A stretch of DNA of 64,000 nucleotides from Alphaproteobacteria bacterium (GCA_021774965.1 JAJFIL010000210.1:1-64000); one strand, 5' to 3'; counted from the stretch's first letter, positions 34,705 to 44,362 are shown. Notes: generated by a model not told the origin, from the letters alone. Translations and numbers: made by a program.

Positions 34705-35250
34705 ATGGTTGGTCGCGAAACAATGCTGCTTGAGACGGAGCGCATGATTTTGCGCCCGCCGTACGTTGGTGATGCAGATGCCATCCAGGCGCTCGCCGAT
34801 AATTTTGGGGTAGCAAGATGGATGTCAACGTTTCCCCATCCATATCCAGAGGATGGCGCACTGACATATCTCAACGATCGCGAATCCAAATGGAACGATC
34901 GATCTGATATGGCGTTGGCCTTGATCGAAAGGAGATCAGGCGCATTCATGGGCATCCTGGGGGTCTTGCTCAAAGAAGAAGGTTTCTGGGAGGTTGGCTA
35001 CTGGCTGGGCGAGCCGTTCTGGGGCAAAGGGTATGCCACAGAAGCAACCAGAGCTGCGCTGGTTTGGGCGTTCGATACATTTGGGATGGATGAAGTTTTT
35101 GCCCGGCACTTTGTCGGCAACGCTGCTTCCGCTGGCGTGCTCAAGAAATGTGGGTTTCGCTACACCGGCGAGACCAGCCAGCTCTTCTCCAAATCGCTTG
35201 ACCGCGAGGTTGAGAATCTGTGGATGGTGCTTGATCGCAATAATCAGTAA
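34705..35250 (+). CDS. GNAT family N-acetyltransferase (RimJ/RimL type), copy 2
   Basis: A 181-residue paralogue of the upstream gene. It shares the words TERMILRPP, GYWLGEPFWGKGYATEA and CGFRYTGE with copy 1, so a local duplication followed by divergence is clear. The acetyl-CoA loop is intact. The start at 34705 is 5 bases after copy 1; an ATG six codons later (MLLETERM) is possible. Substrate unknown. GNAT genes between rpmA and obgE are a recurrent arrangement in alphaproteobacteria, from general knowledge of the locus. Confidence 0.9.
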   Translation: MVGRETMLLETERMILRPPYVGDADAIQALADNFGVARWMSTFPHPYPEDGALTYLNDRESKWNDRSDMALALIERRSGAFMGILGVLLKEEGFWEVGYWLGEPFWGKGYATEATRAALVWAFDTFGMDEVFARHFVGNAASAGVLKKCGFRYTGETSQLFSKSLDREVENLWMVLDRNNQ

Positions 35251-35343
35251 TGAAATCTCCCAACTCGAAACAGATCGTATGATGCTGGTCAGAGATCGGA
35301 ACAATTGCTAGGCTTCCACTAGTATCGAGGAGATAGGTTACCG

Positions 35344-36108
35344 ATGAGACTCATCATTGCAATTTTCTGCATGTCGGTGTCGTTTGTGCTGCCTACATTC
35401 GCACAGGATCTTCAGCCGTACGCCGAGCATTGTGAGGGGCGGGGCAATGGCGTGCCAGCCTACCTTATCGTTGCTGGTTGTTCTGGTCTTCTTGCATCTG
35501 GGCAAGTCGCACCTGAATTTCTTGCCGCCATCTACAATAACCGTGGTCTTGGATATGAAGATCAAGGTCGTACCGAGTTGGCAATAGGCGATTACACTGA
35601 GGCAATCCGCCTAGAGCCGAAACTCGCCGTCGCCTATTCCAATCGCGGAAACGCATATATCGATATCTTCGACTTTGAGTCCGCAATCCATGATCACGAC
35701 AGCGCTGTTGAACTTAATCCGAGTTCAGCGGGCGCATTCAATAATCGCTGTTGGGCAAGAGCTCTTCTAAATCGTGAGCCGCATCAAGCTCTCGCAGATT
35801 GCGAAGCAGCGATTCAGCTTGCCAATGATCCGAACACTCTTCCTTTGCTCTTCGGGAGCTTTGGGTTGGCTCAGTTGCGGGTCGGCATATTCCAGCCCGC
35901 CATTGAATCGCTGACAACTTCCTTAACATCTGGCGAGAATGCACTGATTTCAACAGCCCGCGGGATTGCTCACTACTGCCTCGGCAACCTCGCTGCAGCA
36001 CAGGCCGACTTTGATGCAGCTAGAAACCGTAACCCAAATGCCGATGATGAATATGCTCGCTATGATCTGATTTTGGGCGATGGTTATGAGTGCCAACCGG
36101 AAGACTAA
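35344..36108 (+). CDS. Exported TPR-repeat protein
   Basis: A 254-residue protein with a signal peptide (RLIIAIFCMSVSFVLPTFA, cut before QDLQPY). At least three tetratricopeptide repeats follow: IYNNRGLGYEDQGRTELAIG, AYSNRGNAYIDIFDFESAIH and AFNNRCWARALLNREPHQAL, with further helical repeats toward the C terminus. TPRs mediate protein-protein contacts; in the periplasm such small TPR proteins often assist envelope assembly. No specific partner is indicated. It lies between the GNAT pair and obgE and may be an insertion in the usual gene order. Confidence 0.8.
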   Translation: MRLIIAIFCMSVSFVLPTFAQDLQPYAEHCEGRGNGVPAYLIVAGCSGLLASGQVAPEFLAAIYNNRGLGYEDQGRTELAIGDYTEAIRLEPKLAVAYSNRGNAYIDIFDFESAIHDHDSAVELNPSSAGAFNNRCWARALLNREPHQALADCEAAIQLANDPNTLPLLFGSFGLAQLRVGIFQPAIESLTTSLTSGENALISTARGIAHYCLGNLAAAQADFDAARNRNPNADDEYARYDLILGDGYECQPED

Positions 36109-36150
36109 ACCAAGTTTGCTCTGCCCCCCATTTCCTGAGATAACCCCTTC

Positions 36151-37185
36151 ATGAAATTTCTTGACCAGACGAAAATCTATGTGAAATCCGGCAACGGGGG
36201 GGCGGGCAGCGTTTCCTTCCGGCGGGAGAAGTATGTGGAATTTGGCGGCCCGGACGGGGGCGATGGAGGCCGCGGCGGGGACGTCTGGGTGGAGGCCGTC
36301 AATGGCCTCAACACCCTCATCGATTTTCGCTATCAGCAACACTACAAAGGCGGTACCGGCACCCACGGCATGGGTAAAAACCGCTCTGGTCCTGCCGGTG
36401 CAGACGTGGTGCTCAAGGTGCCCGCTGGCACGCAGGTCTTTGAAGAAGACAATGAAACCCTGATCACGGATCTGACTGAACTTGGGGATCGATACCTGAT
36501 TGCCAAGGGCGGCAATGGCGGCTTCGGCAACTCCCATTTCAAAGGCCCCATGAATCAGGCCCCGCGTCATGCCAACCCCGGTCAACCCGGTATCGAGCTG
36601 ACCTTGTGGCTGCGGCTAAAATTGATCGCGGACGCTGGCATTGTGGGCCTGCCCAACGCGGGAAAATCCACGTTCCTTTCTGCCGTCTCTCGCGCGCGGC
36701 CCAAAATAGCCGATTATCCTTTCACCACGCTCCACCCGGGACTTGGCACTGTTGTGATTGATAGCGACAGTTTCGTGCTGGCCGATATTCCGGGGCTGAT
36801 TGAAGGAGCCCATGAGGGTACCGGCCTGGGAGATAGGTTCCTGGGTCACGTGGAACGCTGTGCCGTGTTGCTGCATCTGGTTGACGGCACTCAAGAGAAC
36901 GTGGCCGAGGCATACAAAACTGTGCGCGGCGAGTTGGATGCCTATGCCAACGGGCTGGAAGCCAAGAAAGAACTTGTCGCACTTTCCAAGGTCGATGCCC
37001 TGACCGAGGATGTCATCGCGGAGCGACAAGCTGAGCTTGAAGCTGCCTGTGGGCAATCCGTGCAAAGATTATCAGGCGTTTCCGGTAGCGGCGTTCCAGA
37101 GGTTCTGCGCGCGCTTTGGAAAACAATTCAAATACACCGCGGGGCTGAAAACCCGGTGGAAGTTGAAGACACGTGGCGACCCTAG
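36151..37185 (+). CDS. obgE: Obg GTPase, ribosome assembly and stress control
   Basis: A 344-residue essential GTPase that acts in 50S maturation. The glycine-rich Obg fold is visible at the N terminus ([34 protein letters not shown]). The G domain has G1 [14 protein letters not shown] (~166-179), G3 [12 protein letters not shown] (~212-223) and G4 LSKVDAL. The variable C-terminal OCT domain is absent, so the chain is short but within the family range. nadD overlaps its 3' end by 13 bases, indicating coupling. In many related genomes proB and proA separate obgE and nadD; they are absent here. Confidence 0.97.
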   Translation: MKFLDQTKIYVKSGNGGAGSVSFRREKYVEFGGPDGGDGGRGGDVWVEAVNGLNTLIDFRYQQHYKGGTGTHGMGKNRSGPAGADVVLKVPAGTQVFEEDNETLITDLTELGDRYLIAKGGNGGFGNSHFKGPMNQAPRHANPGQPGIELTLWLRLKLIADAGIVGLPNAGKSTFLSAVSRARPKIADYPFTTLHPGLGTVVIDSDSFVLADIPGLIEGAHEGTGLGDRFLGHVERCAVLLHLVDGTQENVAEAYKTVRGELDAYANGLEAKKELVALSKVDALTEDVIAERQAELEAACGQSVQRLSGVSGSGVPEVLRALWKTIQIHRGAENPVEVEDTWRP

Positions 37186-37805
37186 AGCGCCCCACCCCGT
37201 GTGGCCTGAGCGCCCTGATGGGAGAGCCCATCACGCCGGGGATGCGCGTTGGATTGCTGGGCGGATCGTTCAACCCGGCCCATGAAGGCCATTTGCATAT
37301 CTCAAAAGAAGCCCTGCGGCGGCTGGGGCTGGATCAGGTCTGGTGGCTGGTCAGCCCGCAAAACCCGCTCAAGCCGCAGGCCGAGATGGGGGATTTTGCC
37401 TCACGCTTTGAATCTGCTCGCGCCATGGCCCGGGACCCGAGATTGCGCGTTACCGACCTTGAGAGCCAATTGGGGCTCACCTACACATCCGATACCCTAG
37501 CCAGCCTCATAGCGTTAGGCCCAGCGGTGCATTTCGTTTGGCTGATGGGGGCTGACAACCTGGCGCAATTGCCGCGCTGGCGGAATTGGGAAGATATCTT
37601 CTGCGCCATGCCCATCGCCGTTTTGGCCCGGCCCGGCTTTACCTGGGCCGCCCCCATGGGCAAAGCCGCCACGCGCTTTCCCCACAGCCGAATTCCCCTG
37701 GAAAGTGCCCGGGCTTTGCCGAGGTTGGCTCCGCCAGCGTGGATTTTCCTGCCAATCCCACTTCACACCGCATCTTCTACGGTCATAAGAGCTCAGAAAG
37801 TCTGA
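37173..37805 (+). CDS. nadD: Nicotinate-nucleotide adenylyltransferase
   Basis: A 210-residue enzyme that makes nicotinic acid adenine dinucleotide from NaMN and ATP in NAD synthesis. [20 protein letters not shown] (~28-47) contains the (H/T)xGH nucleotidyl-transferase motif, [13 protein letters not shown] is the conserved central loop and ASSTVIRA near the C terminus is the SSTxxR motif. The start is a GTG at 37173 inside the end of obgE; an ATG 15 codons later ([12 protein letters not shown]) is an alternative. All core motifs are intact. Confidence 0.95.
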   Translation: MATLERPTPCGLSALMGEPITPGMRVGLLGGSFNPAHEGHLHISKEALRRLGLDQVWWLVSPQNPLKPQAEMGDFASRFESARAMARDPRLRVTDLESQLGLTYTSDTLASLIALGPAVHFVWLMGADNLAQLPRWRNWEDIFCAMPIAVLARPGFTWAAPMGKAATRFPHSRIPLESARALPRLAPPAWIFLPIPLHTASSTVIRAQKV

Positions 37806-37933
37806 GAAGCGCAGAAATCAGCGCGAGGCTTGATCCAAGAGCCATTGTGAGTAGTATGCCGCGCTCAGCTGGTGAGCAGCACCTTCAAACGGGCAAAGGC
37901 CTCGTGCGATGATCGCACGACAGACAAAATAAT

Positions 37934-38941
37934 ATGAATACGCTTCCCGATACGAAGGCGCCCCATGAGAGCGACGAGGACCATCTGCATTTCTTTGCAG
38001 ATTACGAGCCGCCTACGGATGATTTTATGGCGGACACGCTAACCGGCCTGTCGCGAAATCAAAAGTCGCTATCGCCGAAATACTTCTATGATCAAAAGGG
38101 CTCGGCTCTGTTTGACGAGATCTGCCGCGCGCCGGAATATTACGTAACGCGCACAGAACTGGCCCTGCTGGATCAGATCCTTCCGGAGGTGGCCGAGCTG
38201 ACCGGCCCTGAGGCCATCGTCATTGAATGGGGATCGGGCTCCAGCTGGAAGATCCGCAAACTGCTGGATGGATTGGACAACCCAGCTGAATACATCGCCA
38301 TCGATATCAGCCGCGATCACCTAAAAGCAGCGGCAGCAGAGATCGGGCGGCAATACCCAGATGTTAAAGTGGGTGCCATTTGCGCAGATTTTCTTGCGCC
38401 GATTGCTCTGCCGCCAGAGGCCATTGTCAGCGAAGGACGACGGCTCGGGTTCTTGCCAGGTTCCACCATTGGCAATTTCGACCCCCACGTGGCGGCAGAG
38501 ATTTTGCGAAAAGCAGCGGCTCTTCTTGGCGCAGGCGGGGCTATGCTTATTGGTGTTGACTTGGAGAAAGACGAAGACACTCTTCTTGCTGCCTATGATG
38601 ATGCAGGGGGAATTACAGCTAGTTTCAATCTAAATCTCCTTGCGCGGATGAAGGATGAATTAGGCGCACAGGTTGATGTGGACGCTTTCGAGCATGAAGC
38701 TATCTACAATCGCGAGTTCCACCGGGTGGAAATGCATCTGAAAGCCAAAGTGGCAACTGGCATCTCGATCGCAGGCCAGGAATTTATCATGGCCCCCGGA
38801 GAGACGATCCATACGGAAAACAGCCATAAATTCACCCTTGCTGGCTTCCAGGAAATCGCCAAAACGGCTGGATTTGAGCCAGAAGCGGTCTGGCGCGACC
38901 CTGATGGCCTGTTCAGCCTTCACTATTTAACCCTACCATAA
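37934..38941 (+). CDS. egtD: EgtD-like L-histidine N-alpha-methyltransferase
   Basis: A 335-residue SAM-dependent methyltransferase of the DUF2260/EgtD type. SPKYFYDQKGSALFDEICRAPEYYVTR (shown here in part) and IEWGSGSSWKIRKLLD (~103-118) are the family signatures, the latter binding SAM; LPGSTIGNFDP is the conserved mid-domain loop. EgtD trimethylates histidine to hercynine, the first step of ergothioneine synthesis. Its usual partner EgtB is not in this window, so the pathway may be completed elsewhere or the enzyme may have another amino-acid substrate. The gene sits between nadD and rsfS, which normally adjoin, so it is probably an insertion here. No clear ribosome binding site is seen. 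Confidence 0.85.
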   Translation: MNTLPDTKAPHESDEDHLHFFADYEPPTDDFMADTLTGLSRNQKSLSPKYFYDQKGSALFDEICRAPEYYVTRTELALLDQILPEVAELTGPEAIVIEWGSGSSWKIRKLLDGLDNPAEYIAIDISRDHLKAAAAEIGRQYPDVKVGAICADFLAPIALPPEAIVSEGRRLGFLPGSTIGNFDPHVAAEILRKAAALLGAGGAMLIGVDLEKDEDTLLAAYDDAGGITASFNLNLLARMKDELGAQVDVDAFEHEAIYNREFHRVEMHLKAKVATGISIAGQEFIMAPGETIHTENSHKFTLAGFQEIAKTAGFEPEAVWRDPDGLFSLHYLTLP

Positions 38942-39021
38942 GGTAACTTGGCCCGCTTCTGGCGCCCCCTTGGGGGATTTGTTAAAAGCGTGCTAGCTTA
39001 TTAGGAAACCGAAAAGATACG

Positions 39022-39444
39022 ATGGAGCAGAAGCTGACTACGCAGCCCAACGAAGGCATGGCCGATGATGCAGGTCTGAAAACAGATCGCGCAAATGAGC
39101 CCAGCGGCGAAATGTTGCTGCCTTTGATTCTCAAATCATTGGATGACGACCAGGCGCAAGATGTGATCGAGATCGATCTGCGCGGCAAGACCGCTATGGC
39201 CGATGACATGATCATCTGTTCTGGACGATCTCAACGGCATGTTGGGGCGCTGGCCGACCACATTCTGCGCAAGCTCAAAGAAGCAGGCTTTGGTCGTGCT
39301 CAAGTCGAAGGCCTGCCTCATTGCGATTGGGTTTTGATCGATGCTGGCGATGTGATGGTTCACATCTTCCGCCCCGAAGTTCGCGATTTCTACAAGCTCG
39401 AACGCATGTGGTCGGTAGAGCTACCTGCTGAGCAAGCAGTCTGA
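39022..39444 (+). CDS. rsfS: Ribosomal silencing factor RsfS
   Basis: A 140-residue RsfS/iojap protein. It binds L14 on the 50S subunit and blocks subunit joining during starvation. LKSLDDDQAQDVIEIDLRGK (~32-51), DDMIICSGRSQRHVGALADH and DWVLIDAGDVMVHIFRPEVR are classical family segments; the C-terminal YKLERMW is also conserved. The first ~25 residues are a low-complexity extension. It is followed 28 bases later by rlmH, the standard pairing. Confidence 0.96.
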   Translation: MEQKLTTQPNEGMADDAGLKTDRANEPSGEMLLPLILKSLDDDQAQDVIEIDLRGKTAMADDMIICSGRSQRHVGALADHILRKLKEAGFGRAQVEGLPHCDWVLIDAGDVMVHIFRPEVRDFYKLERMWSVELPAEQAV

Positions 39445-39472
39445 GCCATTTGGCCCAGGACGAGGCGCGCCC

Positions 39473-39958
39473 ATGAAGCTTTTCATATGCGCCGTGGGGC
39501 GAGGTAAGCCCTCTCCCGAAAAAGAACTCACGAGCACTTATCTGGACCGGGTGCGCGCAGCAGGTGGGACTTGTGGCATCACTGGTGCCGAACTCCTTGA
39601 GGTCGAAGAGCGCAAGCGTCTGGCCCCAGCCGAGCTCAAAACCCGCGAAGGACAATTGCTCCTCGAAGCTGTCCCCAAAGGTGCCAAGATTATTGCCCTG
39701 GACGAACGCGGCAAAACCCAAACCAGCAAGGCGTTCTCCCAACTGATCGCCCGCACCCGCGACGATGGTGTTCCGGCCATGGCGTTTCTTATTGGCGGGG
39801 CAGATGGCCACTCCCGGGAAGTGCGCCAAGCGGTAGATGTGACCCTTTCGTTCGGCGCTGCGACCTGGCCTCATATGATGGTCAGAGCCATGTTGGCAGA
39901 GCAGCTTTATAGATCCATCACAATCATGACCGGGCATCCCTATCATCGGGAAGGTTAG
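39473..39958 (+). CDS. rlmH: 23S rRNA pseudouridine(1915) N3-methyltransferase RlmH
   Basis: A 161-residue SPOUT-class methyltransferase acting on helix 69 of 23S rRNA in the 70S ribosome. FLIGGADGHSREVRQ (~103-117) forms part of the SAM-binding trefoil knot, and the C terminus LAEQLYRSITIMTGHPYHRE is the invariant family ending. The N terminus (KLFICAVGRGK) is typical. Full length and intact; translated together with rsfS. Confidence 0.97.
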   Translation: MKLFICAVGRGKPSPEKELTSTYLDRVRAAGGTCGITGAELLEVEERKRLAPAELKTREGQLLLEAVPKGAKIIALDERGKTQTSKAFSQLIARTRDDGVPAMAFLIGGADGHSREVRQAVDVTLSFGAATWPHMMVRAMLAEQLYRSITIMTGHPYHREG

Positions 39959-40031
39959 CCCAAGAGTGTTGGACGAAGCACCGCCAATTCAGTATCCTCT
40001 CTACTAATCTCTGGCCCATGAGGTCCTGCCA

Positions 40032-41609
40032 ATGAATGATACCCCCAGCGACATGCCCAAACCCGGCCCGACAGTCCTTTGCATCCTGGATGGATGGGGT
40101 AGTCGCGCGGACACCGAGAACAATGCCATTGCCCTTGCCGCAACACCCACCTGGGATGCGCTGATGGCCAGTGCGCCCCACGCGGAAATCCAAACCTCAG
40201 GCTTGGCCGTGGGCTTGCCGGATGGGCAAATGGGCAATTCCGAAGTTGGGCACACCAATATAGGCGCAGGCCGCGTTGTGATGCAGGACCTGCCGCGCAT
40301 TGATGAGGCGATCAAAGATGGTAGTTTCGATACCAACCCTGTCCTGTGCGATCTGATCAAGAAGACCAAGGCCGCTGGCGGCGTGCTTCACATCATGGGG
40401 CTGTTGTCGCCGGGTGGTGTTCATTCTCATCAAGATCATATGGTTGCGGCAGCAAAGATCGCTGCAAATGAAGGTCTCGAAGTTTGGCTGCACAGCTTTC
40501 TGGATGGCCGCGACACACCGCCCCAAAGTGCACGGGAGTTCATTGAAAAACTGATCTCCGATTTGATGTTGGTGCCCACTGTGCGCATGGGCACGATCTG
40601 TGGTCGTTACACAGCCATGGATCGCGACAAGAACTGGGATCGCACTGCCCTTGCCTTTGCCGCTCTGGTGGATGGCAAAGGCGAGAAGGCTGCCAGCTCG
40701 CTTGATGCTGTTGAGGCTGCCTATGCGCGCGGCGAAACCGATGAGTTCGTGGCCCCTACAGTGATTAGCGCTTATCCCGGCATGGCCGACGGTGACGGTC
40801 TTTTGATGATCAATTTCCGCGCTGACCGGGCGCGGCAGACACTCACCGCGTTAGTGGATCCTGAATTCAAGGAATTCAACCATCGCAAAGTTAAATTTGC
40901 CGCCCAAGCGGGGATGGTGGAGTACTCAACTGACCTTGCCAAATTCATGCCCTGCCTCTTTGCGCCAGGAAGCCTCAAGAATTCGCTCGGCGCATGGGTT
41001 GCGGCCAAAGGCAAGACCCAGCTGCGCATAGCGGAAACTGAAAAATATGCTCATGTAACATTTTTCCTCAACGGCGGCAGGGAAGAGCCCTTTGAGGGCG
41101 AAGCCCGGATAATGGTGCCCAGCCCCAAGGTTGCGACTTACGACCTGCAACCTGAAATGTCAGCACACGAAGTAACTGAGAAACTGGTTGCTGCCATCGG
41201 ATCAGGTGAGTTTGACCTCATCGTCGTCAACTATGCCAATGGAGACATGGTTGGGCATACGGGAATTCTGGAGGCTGCCATCAAGGCGGCAGAAACGGTG
41301 GATGGGTCTCTCTCAAAACTCCTGGCGGCGGTGAAAAGTGCCAAGGGTGCAATGTTGATTACCGCGGACCATGGCAATCTTGAATTGATGCAAGACCTCA
41401 CCAGTGGGGAGCCCCACACCGCTCACACCACATTACCGGTGCCAGCCATTTTAGCGGTTGGCCCTGAGGCAAAGCTCAGAAATGGAAACCTGTGTGACAT
41501 TGCGCCAACCTTGCTCTCGCTCATGGGTCTGCCCAAGCCTGTGGAGATGACAGGGCAATCTTTATTGGCACCATCTAGTCAAAATGAGAGCGGACGTGCA
41601 GCTGAATAG
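40032..41609 (+). CDS. gpmI: 2,3-bisphosphoglycerate-independent phosphoglycerate mutase
   Basis: A 525-residue manganese-dependent glycolytic enzyme that interconverts 3- and 2-phosphoglycerate. LCILDGWGSR (~16-25) gives the first metal ligand, MGNSEVGHTNIG (~66-77) holds the active-site serine, and YANGDMVGHTG, TADHGN and HTAHTTLPVP contain the remaining Asp/His ligands. Length matches the family. Its 3' end overlaps the start of the next gene by 26 bases, indicating a coupled run from gpmI through ctpA. Confidence 0.97.
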   Translation: MNDTPSDMPKPGPTVLCILDGWGSRADTENNAIALAATPTWDALMASAPHAEIQTSGLAVGLPDGQMGNSEVGHTNIGAGRVVMQDLPRIDEAIKDGSFDTNPVLCDLIKKTKAAGGVLHIMGLLSPGGVHSHQDHMVAAAKIAANEGLEVWLHSFLDGRDTPPQSAREFIEKLISDLMLVPTVRMGTICGRYTAMDRDKNWDRTALAFAALVDGKGEKAASSLDAVEAAYARGETDEFVAPTVISAYPGMADGDGLLMINFRADRARQTLTALVDPEFKEFNHRKVKFAAQAGMVEYSTDLAKFMPCLFAPGSLKNSLGAWVAAKGKTQLRIAETEKYAHVTFFLNGGREEPFEGEARIMVPSPKVATYDLQPEMSAHEVTEKLVAAIGSGEFDLIVVNYANGDMVGHTGILEAAIKAAETVDGSLSKLLAAVKSAKGAMLITADHGNLELMQDLTSGEPHTAHTTLPVPAILAVGPEAKLRNGNLCDIAPTLLSLMGLPKPVEMTGQSLLAPSSQNESGRAAE

Positions 41610-42879
41610 ACCATCATCATTCGCGCCTGTCTTGAGAGCCCTTTTCTTGGTGCTCCTGATCGCCCCTGCGCCTTTGCTGGCTCAGACCACTACCAACCAA
41701 CGCTTGGAAGAGTTGGAACGTGAGATCGAAGAAGGTCAGGTTCGTCTTGAAGCCCAGGAGAACCAGTTCGAAGCTTTGACCGAAGAGATGGAGACCATGC
41801 GTCACCGCTCCATCGAGATTGTGGAAGAGGTTCAAAACCTCGAAGGCCAAACTCTTCTTACTGAAGAACGCCTGAGCGATCTTCAAGGTCAGGAAGAAGT
41901 TGTGGTCGCAGACCTTGATGTTCGCCGTGTGGCGTTGGTGGATATATTGGCAGCCCTTCAAAGCATTGAGCGCAACAAGCCACCGGCTCTTTTGGTGCGT
42001 CCCGATGATGCGGTACAAGCGGCCCGCTCTGCCATGTTGCTGGGGGCTGTTTTGCCCGAACTCGAGGCTCAAGCCTCCGCTTTACGCGGGCAATTACAAG
42101 AGTTGGCCCAGCTGCGCGACAATATCGAGGAAGAGCAGATTGTGCTCACGCGCACCACCACGGCTCTGGGGCTGGAGCAAGCCAATTTGGACGACCTGCT
42201 CGCACAACGAGAATTAAATTCAAGCGAACTCGCTGAATCAGTAGCCAGTGAGCAGGACCGATTGGCGGATTATGCGGCTGAAGCACAAGATATGCGCGGG
42301 CTTATAAGTCGATTAACACGCCGTTTTTCTGATGCATTTCCTTCCATACGCCCCATGCCGCAAGAGCGCCCAACGGCTCGGCCTTCAGCCAGACCGGCCC
42401 TGGCTCCGACATTGGGTCGCTTTGCTCGGGCGCTGGGAACCCTTAGAATGCCAGTGGTTGGGCGGGTTTTGCGCCAATTTGGCGACACGCTGGAGCCAGG
42501 CACCCATAGCCAGGGCGTGGCCGTTGCCACCCGGGCCGGAGCACGGGTCGTTGCCCCCTTTGATAGCGAGATTGTGTTCGCTGCGCCCTATCGAGGCTAT
42601 GGGCAATTATTGATCCTTTCCCCCGGAGACGGTTATCTTGTCTTATTGTCCGGTTTGGAGCGCATTGACGGTGTTGTTGGACAGCAATTGCTGAGCGGCG
42701 AACCGATTGGCATAATGGGCTCAGAGATTCTTGCGCCAAATGTGCGGCGCTGGGCTGTAACAGACGATGCGGCCCGTGAGGGGCAACCCGTTTTGTATCT
42801 TGAGATGCGAGAAAGCGGGGAGCCTGTTGACCCCCTTCCCTGGTTCAGGGAAGACCAATGGAGAGTGGACGGAACATGA
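41584..42879 (+). CDS. EnvC-like murein hydrolase activator with degenerate LytM domain
   Basis: A 431-residue exported protein. A signal peptide (LRALFLVLLIAPAPLLA) precedes a long coiled coil (~35-245, rich in E/Q/L heptads) and a C-terminal LytM/M23-like domain (~285-425). The zinc ligands of active M23 peptidases are largely lost: THSQGVAVA replaces HxGxDxA, and LYLEMR replaces LHFEVR. A coiled coil plus a catalytically dead LytM domain is the design of EnvC, which activates septal amidases during cell separation. It overlaps gpmI upstream and ctpA downstream (ATGA), as in many alphaproteobacteria. Role inferred from family. Confidence 0.88.
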   Translation: MRADVQLNRPSSFAPVLRALFLVLLIAPAPLLAQTTTNQRLEELEREIEEGQVRLEAQENQFEALTEEMETMRHRSIEIVEEVQNLEGQTLLTEERLSDLQGQEEVVVADLDVRRVALVDILAALQSIERNKPPALLVRPDDAVQAARSAMLLGAVLPELEAQASALRGQLQELAQLRDNIEEEQIVLTRTTTALGLEQANLDDLLAQRELNSSELAESVASEQDRLADYAAEAQDMRGLISRLTRRFSDAFPSIRPMPQERPTARPSARPALAPTLGRFARALGTLRMPVVGRVLRQFGDTLEPGTHSQGVAVATRAGARVVAPFDSEIVFAAPYRGYGQLLILSPGDGYLVLLSGLERIDGVVGQQLLSGEPIGIMGSEILAPNVRRWAVTDDAAREGQPVLYLEMRESGEPVDPLPWFREDQWRVDGT

Positions 42880-44231
42880 GAAAGGCTTACATAGCGACAT
42901 TTGCAGCTGCGGCCATTATGGGCCTTGTGGTGTCATGGAGCCTGACGGCACCGACGCCTTCAGTTGCCGCTAATTCGGAGACCTATCGTCAGCTCAATCT
43001 CTTTGGTGAGATTTTTGAGCGGGTCCGTTCCGACTATGTTTCAGAGACCGAAGACGAACAACTCATTGAAGATGCCATTCGCGGCATGTTGGCCGGTCTT
43101 GATCCGCACTCCAGCTATTTGACCGCGCGGAATTTCCAGGAAATGCAAATCCAGACTCGCGGCGAATACGGCGGGCTGGGCATCGAAGTAACATTCGATC
43201 AGGAAATGGGCGCGGTCCAAGTGGTCTCTCCCATGGATGATACGCCAGCTGACCGTGCGGGCATCATCTCCAATGACCGCATCACACACATTGATGGCAC
43301 GCCCATCCAGGGCATGACCTTGAACGAGGCCATCGACCTGATGCGCGGGGCACCGAATACGGACCTCACCATCACCATCTGGCGCGAAGGCGTTGACCCG
43401 TTTGATGTGGATATTACCCGGGAAGTAATTGAGCTTCAGGCTGTTCGCTCCCGCCTTGAAGGTGAAGACGAAAACGTTGGCTATATCCGCGTGACAACCT
43501 TCAGCGAACGCGCAGGCGACGGGGTGCGGCGCGCCATTCGCGAGCTTCGTCAGGAAGCGGATGAACCGCTTGTTGGCTTTGTTCTTGATCTTCGCAACAA
43601 TCCCGGCGGTCTTCTGGACCAGGCGATTTCTGTTTCAGACGTCTTCCTTGATGGCGGCGAAGTGGTTTCAACCCGAGGCCGTTATGCCGAAGACACCCAG
43701 CGCTATAACGCGCGCCGGGGCGACAATTCGGATGAAGCTCCAGTAGTTGTCCTTATCAATGGTGGCTCTGCAAGTGCCTCTGAAATTGTGGCAGGGGCCA
43801 TTCAGGACCATGCGCGCGGCACCGTCATGGGTACTCAATCTTTTGGCAAGGGATCGGTTCAGACCATTGTTCCGTTGTCTGGTGGCACAAACGGAGCATT
43901 GCGCCTGACCACATCGCGCTATTACACACCTGCAGGTCGCTCGATCCAGGCTGTGGGCATTGCTCCTGATGTGGAGATATTCCCCACCGGCGTCGCTCCA
44001 ACGCAGCAACGCATGACTGAGGCAGATCTGCCCGGTCACCTTGAAAACGAAAACGGCTCCCCTGAGGAGGCCGCGGAGGGAGAAGCCACCGAGGAAGAGG
44101 TTGCTGAGGCAGAAGTCGAAGCTCCTGAAATCCCGCGCGATGCAGAGGGCAATCTTCGCGATCTACAGCTGGAACATGCGATTCAGTTGCTGAACGGTGA
44201 GCTGGAAACCGGCGCACTCGACGCCGGTTAA
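42876..44231 (+). CDS. ctpA: Carboxy-terminal processing protease, S41 family
   Basis: A 451-residue periplasmic serine protease. The start at 42876 overlaps the previous stop codon (ATGA); the track start at 42858 is less likely. An N-terminal hydrophobic anchor or signal (AYIATFAAAAIMGLVVSW) is followed by a PDZ domain (~75-165, YGGLGIEVTFDQEMGAVQVV) and the S41 catalytic core. GGSASASEIVAGAIQDH carries the nucleophilic Ser and FGKGSVQT the general-base Lys. The acidic tail (GEATEEEVAEAEVEAPE) is low complexity. Such enzymes trim or degrade envelope proteins, including peptidoglycan hydrolases, consistent with its EnvC-like neighbour. Confidence 0.95.
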   Translation: MRKAYIATFAAAAIMGLVVSWSLTAPTPSVAANSETYRQLNLFGEIFERVRSDYVSETEDEQLIEDAIRGMLAGLDPHSSYLTARNFQEMQIQTRGEYGGLGIEVTFDQEMGAVQVVSPMDDTPADRAGIISNDRITHIDGTPIQGMTLNEAIDLMRGAPNTDLTITIWREGVDPFDVDITREVIELQAVRSRLEGEDENVGYIRVTTFSERAGDGVRRAIRELRQEADEPLVGFVLDLRNNPGGLLDQAISVSDVFLDGGEVVSTRGRYAEDTQRYNARRGDNSDEAPVVVLINGGSASASEIVAGAIQDHARGTVMGTQSFGKGSVQTIVPLSGGTNGALRLTTSRYYTPAGRSIQAVGIAPDVEIFPTGVAPTQQRMTEADLPGHLENENGSPEEAAEGEATEEEVAEAEVEAPEIPRDAEGNLRDLQLEHAIQLLNGELETGALDAG

Positions 44232-44253
44232 GACCTGCTTAACTCTTGAAACG

Positions 44254-44283
44254 ACGGCGCGGCCTAATGGCGGCGCCGTTTTT
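44254..44283 (+). terminator. Intrinsic terminator after ctpA
   Basis: A perfect 7-bp stem ACGGCGC / GCGCCGT with a 12-base loop is followed by a run of five T residues, 23 bases after the ctpA stop codon. It closes the gpmI-envC-ctpA transcription unit. Confidence 0.75.
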
Positions 44284-44362
44284 CGTTGGGGCGGGCACTG
44301 CGGCGAATACTTGGTTCTATTTGGCAAGGGTTTGTTAGGAGCGGTTGGGGCATAAATGTTCC

